A stretch of 64,000 nucleotides of DNA from Bryobacterales bacterium. Lineage in GTDB: Bacteria; Acidobacteriota; Terriglobia; Bryobacterales; Bryobacteraceae. The stretch's first letter is position 1. Each line of letters begins with the position of its first letter. A program made the translations under genes and the position numbers. Below the pieces are notes generated by a model. The model was not told where the DNA came from. It was given only the letters and a program-made list of their open reading frames with translations, and made no database searches. The DNA lies in assembly GCA_020847975.1 (NCBI GenBank), contig JADLBD010000014.1, forward strand, positions 1-64,000. Reading direction: 5' to 3'. Positions 53,152 through 62,900 of the stretch are shown one piece after another.

Positions 53152-55478
53152 GATCAGCCGCGCTGCTGTTGATGCTTGCGCTGGCCGCGGCGGCGCAGCA
53201 GCCGTTTGCCGGCGCGGGCAATCTCGACGAGGTGATCGGCAAGGCAATCGACGACGGCCAGGCGCCGGGAGCGGTGTGCCTGGTGTGGCACGACGGGAAG
53301 GTGGTATACCGCAAGGCGTTCGGGAACCGCGCGCTGACGCCTGCCAAAGAGGCGATGACGGCGGACACGATCTTCGACGCGGCGTCGCTGACGAAGGTGG
53401 TAGCCACGACCGCGAGCCTGATGAAACTCTTCGAGCAGGGAAAACTCCGGATTTCCGATAAAGTGACTGTCTATCTGCCCGAATTTCAGCACGGCAAGAG
53501 CGACATCACGATTCGCCAGTTGATGACCCATTTTTCCGGACTGCGGCCGGACCTGGACCTCGAGCCTGCCTGGAGCGGCTACGAAACGGGTATCCAACGG
53601 GCGCTGGTGGATAAGCCCGTGGCGCAGCCGGGCGAGCGGTTCATCTACAGCGACATCAATTTCATCCTGCTCGGTGAGATTGTGCGGCGTCTGAGCGGCA
53701 AGCCGGCCGATGAATTCGCCAGGGAGGCGATCTTCCTGCCGCTGGGGATGAAGGATACCGGATTCAAGCCTGCCGCAAGCCTGCGCGGGCGCATCGCGCC
53801 CACAGAGCAGTACCCCGGCATGAGCGCTCCGCTACGGGGCGTGGTGCACGATGAAACCTCCCGTTTCATGGGTGGAGTGGCCGGGCATGCGGGCCTGTTC
53901 ACCACGGCCGACGACCTGGGCCGGTTTGCCGCCATGATCCTGAACAAGGGGGAGTTTCAAGGCAAGCGCGTTCTGAGTCCGCTGACCGTTCGCAAGTTCA
54001 CGGAACCGCAGACGCCTCCCGATCAGACGATCTTGCGCGGTTTGGGATTTGACATCGACTCGCCGTTCTCCTCGAATCGCGGGGAGCTGTTCCCCATCGG
54101 CTCGTTCGGACACACGGGGTTCACCGGCACTTCGCTGTGGATGGACCCGCTGACGAAGACGGCGGTGATCCTGATGACGAACAGCGTCCACCCGCATCGC
54201 CGGCCGCCCGTGACGCAATTGCGATCGAAGGTGGCGACGGTTGTCGCGGCGGCATTGGGAGTAGATACGCCTGGGGTCACGCTTACGGGGTACAACGAGA
54301 CGCTCAGCGGGCCGGGCGGCCGCCGGGCCGTGGCGCGCAATGGGACGGCGTTGGCCGGGATTGACGTGCTCGAGTCGGAGAACTTCGCGCCGCTGCGCGG
54401 TAAGCGCGTTGGCCTGATCACGAACCATACGGGGCTCACGCTGGAGGGCAAGCGCAACATTGACCGCATGGTGGCCGGCAAGGTGAACCTGGTCGCCCTG
54501 TTCTCCCCGGAACACGGCATATTAGGGAAGGAAGATCAGGAGAATGTAGGCGACACGAAGGACGCCTCCACGGGGATCCCGGTTCACAGCCTGTATCAGG
54601 GCGAGCGGCGCGCGCCGAACCGCGAGATGCTCCAGGGCGTTGATGTTCTCGTATTCGATATCCAGGATGTGGGCGCGCGGTTCTATACCTATGCATGCAC
54701 GTTGTGGAATGCGATGGAGGAGGCTTCGAAACTGGGGATACCGTTCATGGTGCTGGACCGGCCGAACCCTATAACGGGAGTACGCGTGGAGGGGCCGGTA
54801 CTGAATTCGGACCTGGAATCCTTTGTCGGCTGTTTTCCCCTACCGTTACGGCATGGAATGACGATAGGAGAGATGGCGCGGATGTTTCACGACGAGCGTA
54901 AACTAACGGGAAAACTGGAAGTGGTGGCAATGAAGGGTTGGCAGCGAGGCGACTGGCTGGATTCGACGGGCCGGGGATGGGTAGATCCCTCGCCGAACAT
55001 GCGCAGCCTGACGGCGGCGCTGCTGTACCCGGGTGTGGCGATGCTCGAATACTCACGCAATTACTCGGTGGGCAGAGGAACCGATACCCCTTTCGAGCAA
55101 GTGGGCGCAGATTGGATTGACGGAAGAGAGTTGGCCGCCAAGCTGAACGGGCGGCATATCCCCGGCGTCCGGATGTATCCCACCACGTTTACGCCGGCGG
55201 CGCCTCCGCTCAAAGGGGTGGTTTGCCACGGAGTCCGCTTTGTGATCACGGACCGCGAGCGTTTCAACAGCGCGCGGCTGGGGATGGAGATTGCGGTGAT
55301 GCTCGAGAAGCTCTATCCCGGCAGGATTCCCTTCGAGCGGAACGCCAAGTTGATAGGAGACCGGAAGACCATCGAGGCTTTCCGCGCCGGGACCGATCCC
55401 CGAACGATCGAATTGAACCAGGAGGAATCTCTGCGTGCATTTCTCGCGATTCGTGAGAAGTATCTTTTGTACCGTTAG
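53148..55478 (+). CDS. namZ: Beta-lactamase-class serine hydrolase fused to NamZ
   Basis: A 776-residue two-domain secreted protein. Residues about 30-400 form a class C beta-lactamase/esterase-like serine hydrolase with the SLTK motif at about 80-83, a YSDINF Tyr motif and HTGFTGT near the end. Residues about 405-776 are DUF1343/NamZ with GKRVGLITNHTG, VFDIQDVGARFYTY and LDRPNPITG. NamZ releases N-acetylmuramic acid from peptidoglycan fragments (exo-beta-MurNAc-ase). Fusion suggests a combined peptidoglycan-processing enzyme. The ATG at 53148 gives a clear signal peptide (MRSAALLLMLALAAAA). Confidence 0.88.
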   Translation: MRSAALLLMLALAAAAQQPFAGAGNLDEVIGKAIDDGQAPGAVCLVWHDGKVVYRKAFGNRALTPAKEAMTADTIFDAASLTKVVATTASLMKLFEQGKLRISDKVTVYLPEFQHGKSDITIRQLMTHFSGLRPDLDLEPAWSGYETGIQRALVDKPVAQPGERFIYSDINFILLGEIVRRLSGKPADEFAREAIFLPLGMKDTGFKPAASLRGRIAPTEQYPGMSAPLRGVVHDETSRFMGGVAGHAGLFTTADDLGRFAAMILNKGEFQGKRVLSPLTVRKFTEPQTPPDQTILRGLGFDIDSPFSSNRGELFPIGSFGHTGFTGTSLWMDPLTKTAVILMTNSVHPHRRPPVTQLRSKVATVVAAALGVDTPGVTLTGYNETLSGPGGRRAVARNGTALAGIDVLESENFAPLRGKRVGLITNHTGLTLEGKRNIDRMVAGKVNLVALFSPEHGILGKEDQENVGDTKDASTGIPVHSLYQGERRAPNREMLQGVDVLVFDIQDVGARFYTYACTLWNAMEEASKLGIPFMVLDRPNPITGVRVEGPVLNSDLESFVGCFPLPLRHGMTIGEMARMFHDERKLTGKLEVVAMKGWQRGDWLDSTGRGWVDPSPNMRSLTAALLYPGVAMLEYSRNYSVGRGTDTPFEQVGADWIDGRELAAKLNGRHIPGVRMYPTTFTPAAPPLKGVVCHGVRFVITDRERFNSARLGMEIAVMLEKLYPGRIPFERNAKLIGDRKTIEAFRAGTDPRTIELNQEESLRAFLAIREKYLLYR

Positions 55479-57885
55479 CATCAGCCTGCTATGTGCCGCG
55501 ATTGGGTCAGCAGGGGACACGCCCAAGGAATACCGGAATCTGCCGCGCGAGAGCGGCTGGTATCGCGGCCAGCCGGTTCATTTCAGGGTATGGAACCGCA
55601 TGGCGCTGGTGGAAGGGGATATGTTGCTGGGTCCGGTGGAGGAGTTGCTGCAAGCGCCGGAGGCAAAGGGCCGGGAGCGCGCCGATATTGCGATTGCGGG
55701 CGACAAGTACCGCTGGCCGGGCGGCCTCATCCCCTACGAAGTGGATCCGAACCTGCCGAACCCGGAGCGGGTGACAAAGGCCATCGAGGAGTGGCAGGCA
55801 AAGACATCAGTCCGCTTCCAGCCGCGGGCGGGCGAGGACGACTATGTCCGCATCAACCGTGCCGCCAGCGGCTGCAATTCCGCCGTGGGCCATGTGGGAG
55901 GACGCCAGACAGTAAATCTTGCCGATGATTGCAGCACCGGAAACACGATTCACGAGTTGGGCCACAGTGTGGGGCTGTTCCACACGCAGTCGCGAATCAA
56001 CCGCAACCTCCATGTGCGGATTCGTTACGAGAACATCGACAAGGACTACTGGGACCAGTATGACCAGCAGCTTCTGAACGGCGTGGATATCGGGCCCTAT
56101 GACTACAGTTCGATCATGCATTACGGTTCCACCGGATTCACGCGCAATAACCGGAATTCGCTCGATACGGTGCCGCCGGGAATTCCAGTGGGGCAGCGCG
56201 GCGGGCTTTCGCCCGGCGATGTGCAGGCCATCGCGCGGATGTACGGAGAGCTTCCAAAGGAAGTGACCATCTCGACATTTCCCTTGGGGCTGACCATTAC
56301 CGTGGATGGGGAGCGATACACGGCTCCGCGGTCGTTTACCTGGGCTGCCGGGGAGACCCACACTCTGAAAGCGGCGGCAGGGTTCGTGAGCGCTTCGCCG
56401 AACAACCGGCTGCGCTTAGCCAAATGGAGTGACGGCGGGGAGGCGGAGCATACGATCACGGTGGGGGACGAAACTCTGTACATTGCCAGCTACGCGCAGC
56501 AATTGCGGCTGCGAACGGCGGTGGTTCCCTCCGGCAGCGGCTCAGTGCAGGTGGACCCGCCTTCCGAGGACGGCTTCTACAACTACGGGCAGGTGCTGCA
56601 CATCCGAGCGGCGCCGCAGGACGACTTCCAGTTTCTCTCCTGGACGCCGGGCGCCGGGGCGGCAACCTATCTTGCGGCGAACGGGCAAGGCAATGCGTCC
56701 AACCCCGTGGAACTGGTACTGCGCAGCGAGAACGCTTTCTATGTGGCGAACTTCACGAAGAGCCCGATCACGACGGTGACTTCGAATCCCGCCGGCGCAG
56801 TGGTGACCGTGGACGGAACCGCGGGATACACCCCTCGAGCCTTCGTCTACGAACCCGGGAGCACGCACACGGTGTCGGTTGCGGATCAGCAACTGGTGGA
56901 AGGCGATACCGCGAGGCTTCAATTCCGCGAATGGTCGAACCAGGGAGACCGGCGGCAAACCATCACCTCGGGGAGCGACCCGCTGACGCTGACGGCATCG
57001 CTCAACAAGCAGTACCAATTGTTGAGGTACCTGACCTATATCCGGGTGACCACAGCCTCTGCGCCTACATTTGCCAACATCGTTACCACGCCGCTGAATG
57101 ACGACAGGTTTTACGATGCCGGATCGACGGTTCAGTTTTCGGCGCAAGGGCCGGAGAATGTACCCTTTTCGAATTGGTTTTACGACCTTGGCTCGTCAAA
57201 TGCAACGCAGCAACTGGTGATCAACCAGCAGGTGGCTGTGTCGGCGAACTTTCTCTCGGCGCCATTCTTCAATGCCTCGGCGGTGGTAAACCACGCCAGC
57301 AGGCAGCCGGATCCCGCCGCGCCCGGCGCCTTGATGATGTTGTATACGCCGCGAATCGGGCCGAAAGAGGAAGTGGTGTTGTCCGCGGGCGACGACGGCA
57401 GATACCCCACTTCCGCGAACGGGGTTACCGTGCGGTTCGGAGATACGCCGGCGCAGATTGTAAAGCTGGGGGAGAATTCGGTGACGCTGCTGGTGCCGGC
57501 GGAAGTGGGGGCCAAATCGTCGGTGGTGGTGGCAACGCGTTCGCCGCAAGGGAATTATTCGCGGACCATCGCGGCTGCGCAGGCCGCCCCGGGGATATAC
57601 ACGATGGATGGATCGGGTGCGGGACCGGCGGCAACAGAGTGGCCGGCCGCGCGCGGACAGGAGTTTCGTGTCAAAGTGACGGGAATTGGGAAGGATCAGC
57701 CGCTGAGCGCGGAGATTGGCGGGGCGCCCGCCATGGTGACGAATGTCGAAGCCGGCAATCTGCCCGGCAGCTACGTGTTGACCATTGCGACACCGGAGGA
57801 CGCGCCGGTGGGCACGGCGGTGGATTTGGCGGTGCTCGCCGCCGGAGTCAGAAGCCAGTTTGGGGTTACCATCGAGGTACAGTAA
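55435..57885 (+). CDS. Astacin-like M12A metalloprotease with Solibacter C-terminal domain
   Basis: An 816-residue secreted protease. HELGHSVGLFH (about 172-182) is the zincin HExxHxxGxxH site and SIMHYGS is the Met turn of astacins. Three PEGA-like beta repeats follow (for example ITVDGERYTAPRSFTW and VVTVDGTAGYTPRAF), then an APGIYTMDGSGAGP-type C-terminal domain like TIGR03437, first described in Solibacter. The GTG start at 55435 has GGAGGAA eight bases upstream and overlaps the NamZ gene by 44 bases, so the two are coupled. Confidence 0.88.
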   Translation: MHFSRFVRSIFCTVSISLLCAAIGSAGDTPKEYRNLPRESGWYRGQPVHFRVWNRMALVEGDMLLGPVEELLQAPEAKGRERADIAIAGDKYRWPGGLIPYEVDPNLPNPERVTKAIEEWQAKTSVRFQPRAGEDDYVRINRAASGCNSAVGHVGGRQTVNLADDCSTGNTIHELGHSVGLFHTQSRINRNLHVRIRYENIDKDYWDQYDQQLLNGVDIGPYDYSSIMHYGSTGFTRNNRNSLDTVPPGIPVGQRGGLSPGDVQAIARMYGELPKEVTISTFPLGLTITVDGERYTAPRSFTWAAGETHTLKAAAGFVSASPNNRLRLAKWSDGGEAEHTITVGDETLYIASYAQQLRLRTAVVPSGSGSVQVDPPSEDGFYNYGQVLHIRAAPQDDFQFLSWTPGAGAATYLAANGQGNASNPVELVLRSENAFYVANFTKSPITTVTSNPAGAVVTVDGTAGYTPRAFVYEPGSTHTVSVADQQLVEGDTARLQFREWSNQGDRRQTITSGSDPLTLTASLNKQYQLLRYLTYIRVTTASAPTFANIVTTPLNDDRFYDAGSTVQFSAQGPENVPFSNWFYDLGSSNATQQLVINQQVAVSANFLSAPFFNASAVVNHASRQPDPAAPGALMMLYTPRIGPKEEVVLSAGDDGRYPTSANGVTVRFGDTPAQIVKLGENSVTLLVPAEVGAKSSVVVATRSPQGNYSRTIAAAQAAPGIYTMDGSGAGPAATEWPAARGQEFRVKVTGIGKDQPLSAEIGGAPAMVTNVEAGNLPGSYVLTIATPEDAPVGTAVDLAVLAAGVRSQFGVTIEVQ

Positions 57886-57890
57886 TCCCC

Positions 57891-58247
57891 ATGGTCCATG
57901 CTCAACAAACGGCCTCTGTCCTGCGCGGCGCCTCCGAGCCTGCCGTCGCGGTGCGCCAAGGAGTGGCGCGCCGCATTCTCCGCACCGCAGAGTTGATGAC
58001 CGTGGTCATCGACTTCAGCGGAGGTCCATGGCGGGAACCAGACCCGCATCATTCGCATCCGCACGAGCAGACCACGTATGTTGCTTCAGGGGAGATTCTG
58101 TTCCTCGCCGAAGGGAGCGAACCGGAGAGGCTGGGGCCGGGGGATCTGTTCGCGGTACCCTCGAACGTGCCGCACTCGATCCAACTGCTCTCGGAAAGCG
58201 CGCGGCTGGTGGATACGTTTCATCCGATCCGGGAAGACTTCCTGTAG
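57891..58247 (+). CDS. Small cupin-domain protein
   Basis: A 118-residue single cupin. The metal-binding HHSHPHEQTTYVASGE is the first cupin motif and PSNVPHSIQ the second. The frame is open upstream through the protease gene, but the ATG at 57891, six bases after the protease stop, gives the expected length. Its role is unknown; it may sense or hold a small ligand. Confidence 0.8.
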   Translation: MVHAQQTASVLRGASEPAVAVRQGVARRILRTAELMTVVIDFSGGPWREPDPHHSHPHEQTTYVASGEILFLAEGSEPERLGPGDLFAVPSNVPHSIQLLSESARLVDTFHPIREDFL

Positions 58248-58363
58248 GAAGGACACGCTGCTCCGGCAAGTGAGGGGGCAGCAGGGATGGAACCAGCGCC
58301 TCATGGTGAGTCAGGGAGCGTTTGGTGAACGAGGTTTTCGCGTGAGAATTCGGGAATTCCGGC

Positions 58364-58372
58364 TGGTATAAT
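58364..58372 (+). promoter_or_regulatory. Extended -10 promoter of the TIR/WD40 operon
   Basis: TGGTATAAT (58364-58372) is an extended -10 with a perfect TATAAT. Transcription would start near 58379, 33 bases before the TIR gene's ATG at 58412. Two GAATTC palindromes (58346-58351 and 58354-58359) lie where a -35 element and an operator would be. No -35 consensus is seen. Confidence 0.6.
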
Positions 58373-58411
58373 ACCTTCTGATTCGTAGTTTGATATCGAC
58401 GGGAATTTCGC

Positions 58412-59959
58412 ATGAGCCCCACCCAAGAGCCCGCTGCGATGCCGTGCAGCCCGCGCGTGTTCTTGAGCTACAAGAGTCATGCCGACCCGGATGAGAGTGT
58501 GGCGCGTGCGCTGGCGGATACCCTCCAAGGACAGAACTTCCACGTGTTCTTCGACCACATGATCTCTCCGTCCGAGATCTGGGCGAAGCGAATCGAAAAA
58601 GAGGTACGCGCTTCCGACTGGCTCATCGTGCTGTTGAGCAAATCCTCCTGCGAAAGCGAAATGGTGCTGGGCGAGATTGAATTGGCTCGGGATGAGGCGT
58701 CGCGTTCCGCGGGCCGGCCGCGAATTCTGCCGGTACGCATCGCTTTTGACGGTCCTTTACCGTATCCGCTCGGCCCTTACCTGAACCAGATTCAGCATGC
58801 CTTTTGGGACGGGAGAACGGGAATGCCCGGATTGATGGAGCGGGTTCTGGCGACTCTGTCGGGGGGGCGCAACCCGGGCGGAGATGTGCTTTCCCCCTCG
58901 GAGAGAGAATCCACGGGACGGCCTCTGCCATCCGCTCCCTTGCGCCCTCCGGGAGGTACGGCCGATGCTTCCGATCCGTTCTACATCGAGCGAAGGAGCG
59001 AGCGCACGGCGGTTCGCCTGATCGCGATGCGCGGACAGACGATCATCATCAAGGGTCCGCGGCAGACTGGAAAGAGTTCGCTGCTCAACCGGCTTGCCTC
59101 ACGGGCGATGGAGAGCGGAAAAAGGCTTGCCTTGCTCGATCTACAGCTATTCGATCAGTCAACTCGAAGTGATCCCAACCTGTTTTTCCGGCAGTTTGGG
59201 CGCGCGATTGCCGACGCGCTCGAACTCTCGCCGCCGGAGGAGTCAAGCGGGCCGGCGGGCGCTTACATCCTCAACTGCACTTCTTTCGTGGACAGACAGG
59301 TGCTGCAAGCGTTGGATACCCCTGTTCTGCTGGCAATCGACGAAGCGGATCGCGTGTTCGGGTCTCCGTTCCAGATGGATTTTTTTGCGATGCTGCGGAG
59401 TTGGCACAACCTGAGAGCGCATCCGGGTAAGCGCGATCGCTGGGGACGGCTCGACCTGGCGCTGGTGAGCGCCACCGAACCTTACATGTTCATCGATTCG
59501 GAGACGCAGTCCCCGTTCAATGTCGGCGAGGTGTTACGGCTCGAAGATTTTTCCCTCGAGCAATTGGGAATCCTTTGTGAAATGCACGGGCATCTCTCGA
59601 ACCCGCGCGACGTGGAGCGCCTGTTTGAATTTTTCGGCGGCCATCCCTACCTGACGCGGAGGGCACTGTACGAGGTGGCTCAGGGCGAAGGGAACACGAC
59701 GCTCGATTTCCTTTTCGCGCAGGCATTGGAGGACCGCGGCCCGTTGCGGGACCACCTGCGCCATTACTGCCTCGGGCTGGAACGCTATCCCAAACTCGCG
59801 GAGGCGTTTGTGCATATCCTGCACGACGGCTCCTGCGAGGACGATACGGTGTTCTACAGACTCGAGGGCGCCGGTCTCGTGAAGAGGGACAGGGACCGGG
59901 TGGTTCCGCGGTGCCTCCTTTATGCCCGATACTTCCACTCCCACCTCCGGCTCCGGTAA
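58412..59959 (+). CDS. TIR-domain protein fused to AAA-like ATPase
   Basis: A 515-residue protein. Residues about 14-140 are a TIR domain (RVFLSYKSHADPDE, then FDHMISPSEIWAKRIEKEV); Glu 83 in SSCESEM aligns with the catalytic Glu of NAD-cleaving TIRs. Residues about 190-515 are an AAA_35-like ATPase with Walker A GPRQTGKSS (215-223) and Walker B VLLAIDEADR. TIR-ATPase proteins occur in bacterial immunity and cell-suicide systems. The weak ribosome site is ACGGGA. It overlaps the WD40 gene by 38 bases and likely works with it. Confidence 0.85.
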   Translation: MSPTQEPAAMPCSPRVFLSYKSHADPDESVARALADTLQGQNFHVFFDHMISPSEIWAKRIEKEVRASDWLIVLLSKSSCESEMVLGEIELARDEASRSAGRPRILPVRIAFDGPLPYPLGPYLNQIQHAFWDGRTGMPGLMERVLATLSGGRNPGGDVLSPSERESTGRPLPSAPLRPPGGTADASDPFYIERRSERTAVRLIAMRGQTIIIKGPRQTGKSSLLNRLASRAMESGKRLALLDLQLFDQSTRSDPNLFFRQFGRAIADALELSPPEESSGPAGAYILNCTSFVDRQVLQALDTPVLLAIDEADRVFGSPFQMDFFAMLRSWHNLRAHPGKRDRWGRLDLALVSATEPYMFIDSETQSPFNVGEVLRLEDFSLEQLGILCEMHGHLSNPRDVERLFEFFGGHPYLTRRALYEVAQGEGNTTLDFLFAQALEDRGPLRDHLRHYCLGLERYPKLAEAFVHILHDGSCEDDTVFYRLEGAGLVKRDRDRVVPRCLLYARYFHSHLRLR

Positions 59960-62900
59960 TGGCCTGCCGAACTTCGTGGCCGGAGGCGCGGTACAGGCCG
60001 GCAACGGGATCTATCTCGCGCGCGGCGCCGATCACAGGTTATTGGAACTCTGCCGGCGGGGCATCTTTGCGCATATCCTGACTTCGCGCCAGATGGGGAA
60101 GTCGAGCCTCATGGTGCGCACGGCGGAGGAGTTGAACGGTGAGAATTTCCGGTGCGTTACCGTCGACCTGACGGAGCTGGGAAGTCTTCTCACGGCGGAA
60201 CAGTGGTATTGCGGGATCGTCGAATCGGTGGCGGACCAACTGAATTTTCCCGATGCGCGAAGCTGGTGGCATGCGCAGGGAAACGTAGGCATCGGTCAGC
60301 GATTCATCCGCTTTTTTCGTGAAATGATCATGCCGGCGATTCCGGAGCGGGTCGTTATTTTTGTGGACGAAATCGACAGTACGCTGCAATTGCCCTTCAC
60401 CGACGACTTCTTCGCGGCGGTACGGGCGCTCTACCAGTTGCGCGCCAACGCGCCTGTCCTGAACCGGCTGGCCTTCGTCCTGATCGGAGTGGCCTCGCCG
60501 GACGATCTGATGAAAGATGCGCGGAGAACGCCGTTCAATATCGGGGAGCGGGTGGAGCTTACCGACTTTACTGCCGTCGAGGCAGGGCCGCTGGTGGAGC
60601 GGCTGCACCTCGACCCGCTGGCGGCGGCCGTGTTCCTCGATTGGGTGCTCGGGTGGACGAGCGGGCATCCGTACCTGACGTTGCGAGTATTTCGCAAATT
60701 TCAGGAGGAGGAACTGGACTGGGCGCCGAATGATGCCGTTGTCGAGGAACTCTTTTTCGGATCGAAGAACAATCCGGACAGCAACCTCGAGTTCGTTCGC
60801 AAGATGCTGTTGAAGGACGACCCCATTCGCCGCGGGGTCCTCGCCACCCTGCAGGCAATCCTGCGCGGACAGGGTGTTCGGGACGATGGCCCGAGCGAAA
60901 TCCGGACGTGCCTCAAGCTTTCCGGGGTTGTCACCCGCGTTCAGGATGTCTTGCGAATCCGCAACCTGATCTATGAGAGGACCTTCAACGAGGCATGGCT
61001 GCTCAGGGTGCGAAGGGATCTGGAGAGAAAAGAGTCGCCGGCGCTCGAGGAGGAGGCGAAAGAGGCGGCCCCGCGGGAGGAGCGGACGGGCGCAATATCC
61101 GGTGAAGAGATTACGCAAGCGCACCGATTGGCGCGTGCGGCGTCGAGGGCGCGAAGCTCGGAACAGGAAGTGGAACTCGCCGTCCTGCTCGCGGTGGAAT
61201 CGGTGAAAATCTGGCCTGACCGGGAGGCGCTCCAGATTCTGCGGGAAGATCTTCCGCTGTTGCGAAAGATGCGGCACGAGTACGATCACCGTCAGCGGGT
61301 GACTTCCCTTGCCTTCAGCCCCGATGGCAGGTATGCGGCGAGCGCCGGGGAAGACCGGGTAGCGAGGGTGTTTTCCCTCGCCGAGCGCGCCGAAGTAGCT
61401 ACCTTGCGGCACCGTGACCGGATTGCCCATGTGGTGTTCAGCCCGGACAGCAGACTGGTGGTGACATCGAGTTGGGACGGCACGGTAAGAGTCTGGAACC
61501 TGCGTGGCCAGCCGCTGGTGGAACTCCCTCATGGGGATTGTGTCCAATCCTCGGAGTTTTCGAACCTGGGAGGCATGCTGGCAACCGCCTGCTGGGATCA
61601 TAAGGCCAGGATTTGGGATCTGCGGCGGGTGCAGGAGGAAATAGCGGGTCTCTACGCCGCTGTGCAACACGATGACCGGGTTGCCGCGGCTTCATTCACT
61701 AAAGACGAAGACCTTCTGCTGACCGCCTCATGGGATCGTACGGCCCGGATCTGGGACGTCGCCAGCCTGTCGGAGCGCAGCCGGATGGTTCACGAAGGCA
61801 GGGTGGTGGCGGCGAAGTGGAGCCGTGACGGGAAGACGGTGCTCACGGCAAGCGACGACGGAACGGCAGCGGTTTGGGAGGCGGGGACGGGCCGGCGAGC
61901 CGCGGTTATGCGGCATGGGAACCGGGTTACGAGCATCGCGTTTTCCGCAATTCCGCGATTAGCGGCTTCGGGTTCGGAAGACAAGACGGCCAGGGTCTGG
62001 GATACACTGACGGGCCGGCAGGTGGTGCGCAATGCGCATCTGGCAAGGGTGATTGCCTTGGACTGTGACACGCACGGTCACCTGGCGTCGGCAAGCGAGG
62101 ACGGGACCGCGCGCATTTGGGCACTCGAGACGGGCCGGGAGGCGGCCCGTCTTCCGCATCGGGGACGGCTGACTGATGTTGTGTTTTCCCCGGATGGCAG
62201 CCTGGCATTGACCGGCGCCGACGACGGGAACGTGCGGTTGTGGGAAGTGCGCACATCCGCGGAAACGGCATGCTACCAGCATCGCGACCGCGTTCGTGGG
62301 ATTGCCTTTTCGCCGGATGGAAGCCATCTGCTCTCGGGCAGCGAGGACCGCACTGCCAGGGTGTGGCACTATGCGAAGGCGAGGGAGGTGCTGCGCCTGA
62401 CGCATGAAGGCCGCATCACTTCGGTCGCATTTGCGAACGAGCACAGTTACATGGCTACGACGGGGGAGGATGGACAGGCCTATGTCTGGGATTCCCGCGG
62501 CTTGACACGCGCCGCGCTGCCTCATCCATCATGGGTTTACTGCTCGTCGTTTCACCCGAGACAGCCCCTACTCGCATCGGGTTGTAACGATGGGAAGCTA
62601 AGGCTCTGGAACTTCGTCACGATGCGTGAGCCGAGCGAATACATCCACGGGGGTCCCGTCCGATCGGTGGTGTTCTTGAGGAAAGGAAGGTGGGTTGCGA
62701 CCGGGGGCTCGGGACCAAGGGTGCGTTTGTGGTACGCCGAACAGCCTTCCCAGTCGCAGCCCCTGCGGGAAATAGATTGCGACGAGGAGGTGTATTGCCT
62801 GGCGTCCCATCCGGAGCAGTCGCTGCTGGCAAGCGGCGCCGCCGACGGGGTGACGCGGTTGTGGGATATGGAGACCGGGCGCGAACTGCAGCGTTTGGCG

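Noticed and set aside
58258..58281. Hairpin CTGCTCC/GGGGCAG as terminator after the cupin gene
   Set aside because: Contains a wobble pair and lacks a U tract; too weak to report.
60039..61670. Long minus-strand open frame in the WD40 gene
   Set aside because: It is a high-GC antisense frame with no recognisable domain, inside a gene whose WD40 repeats are clear.
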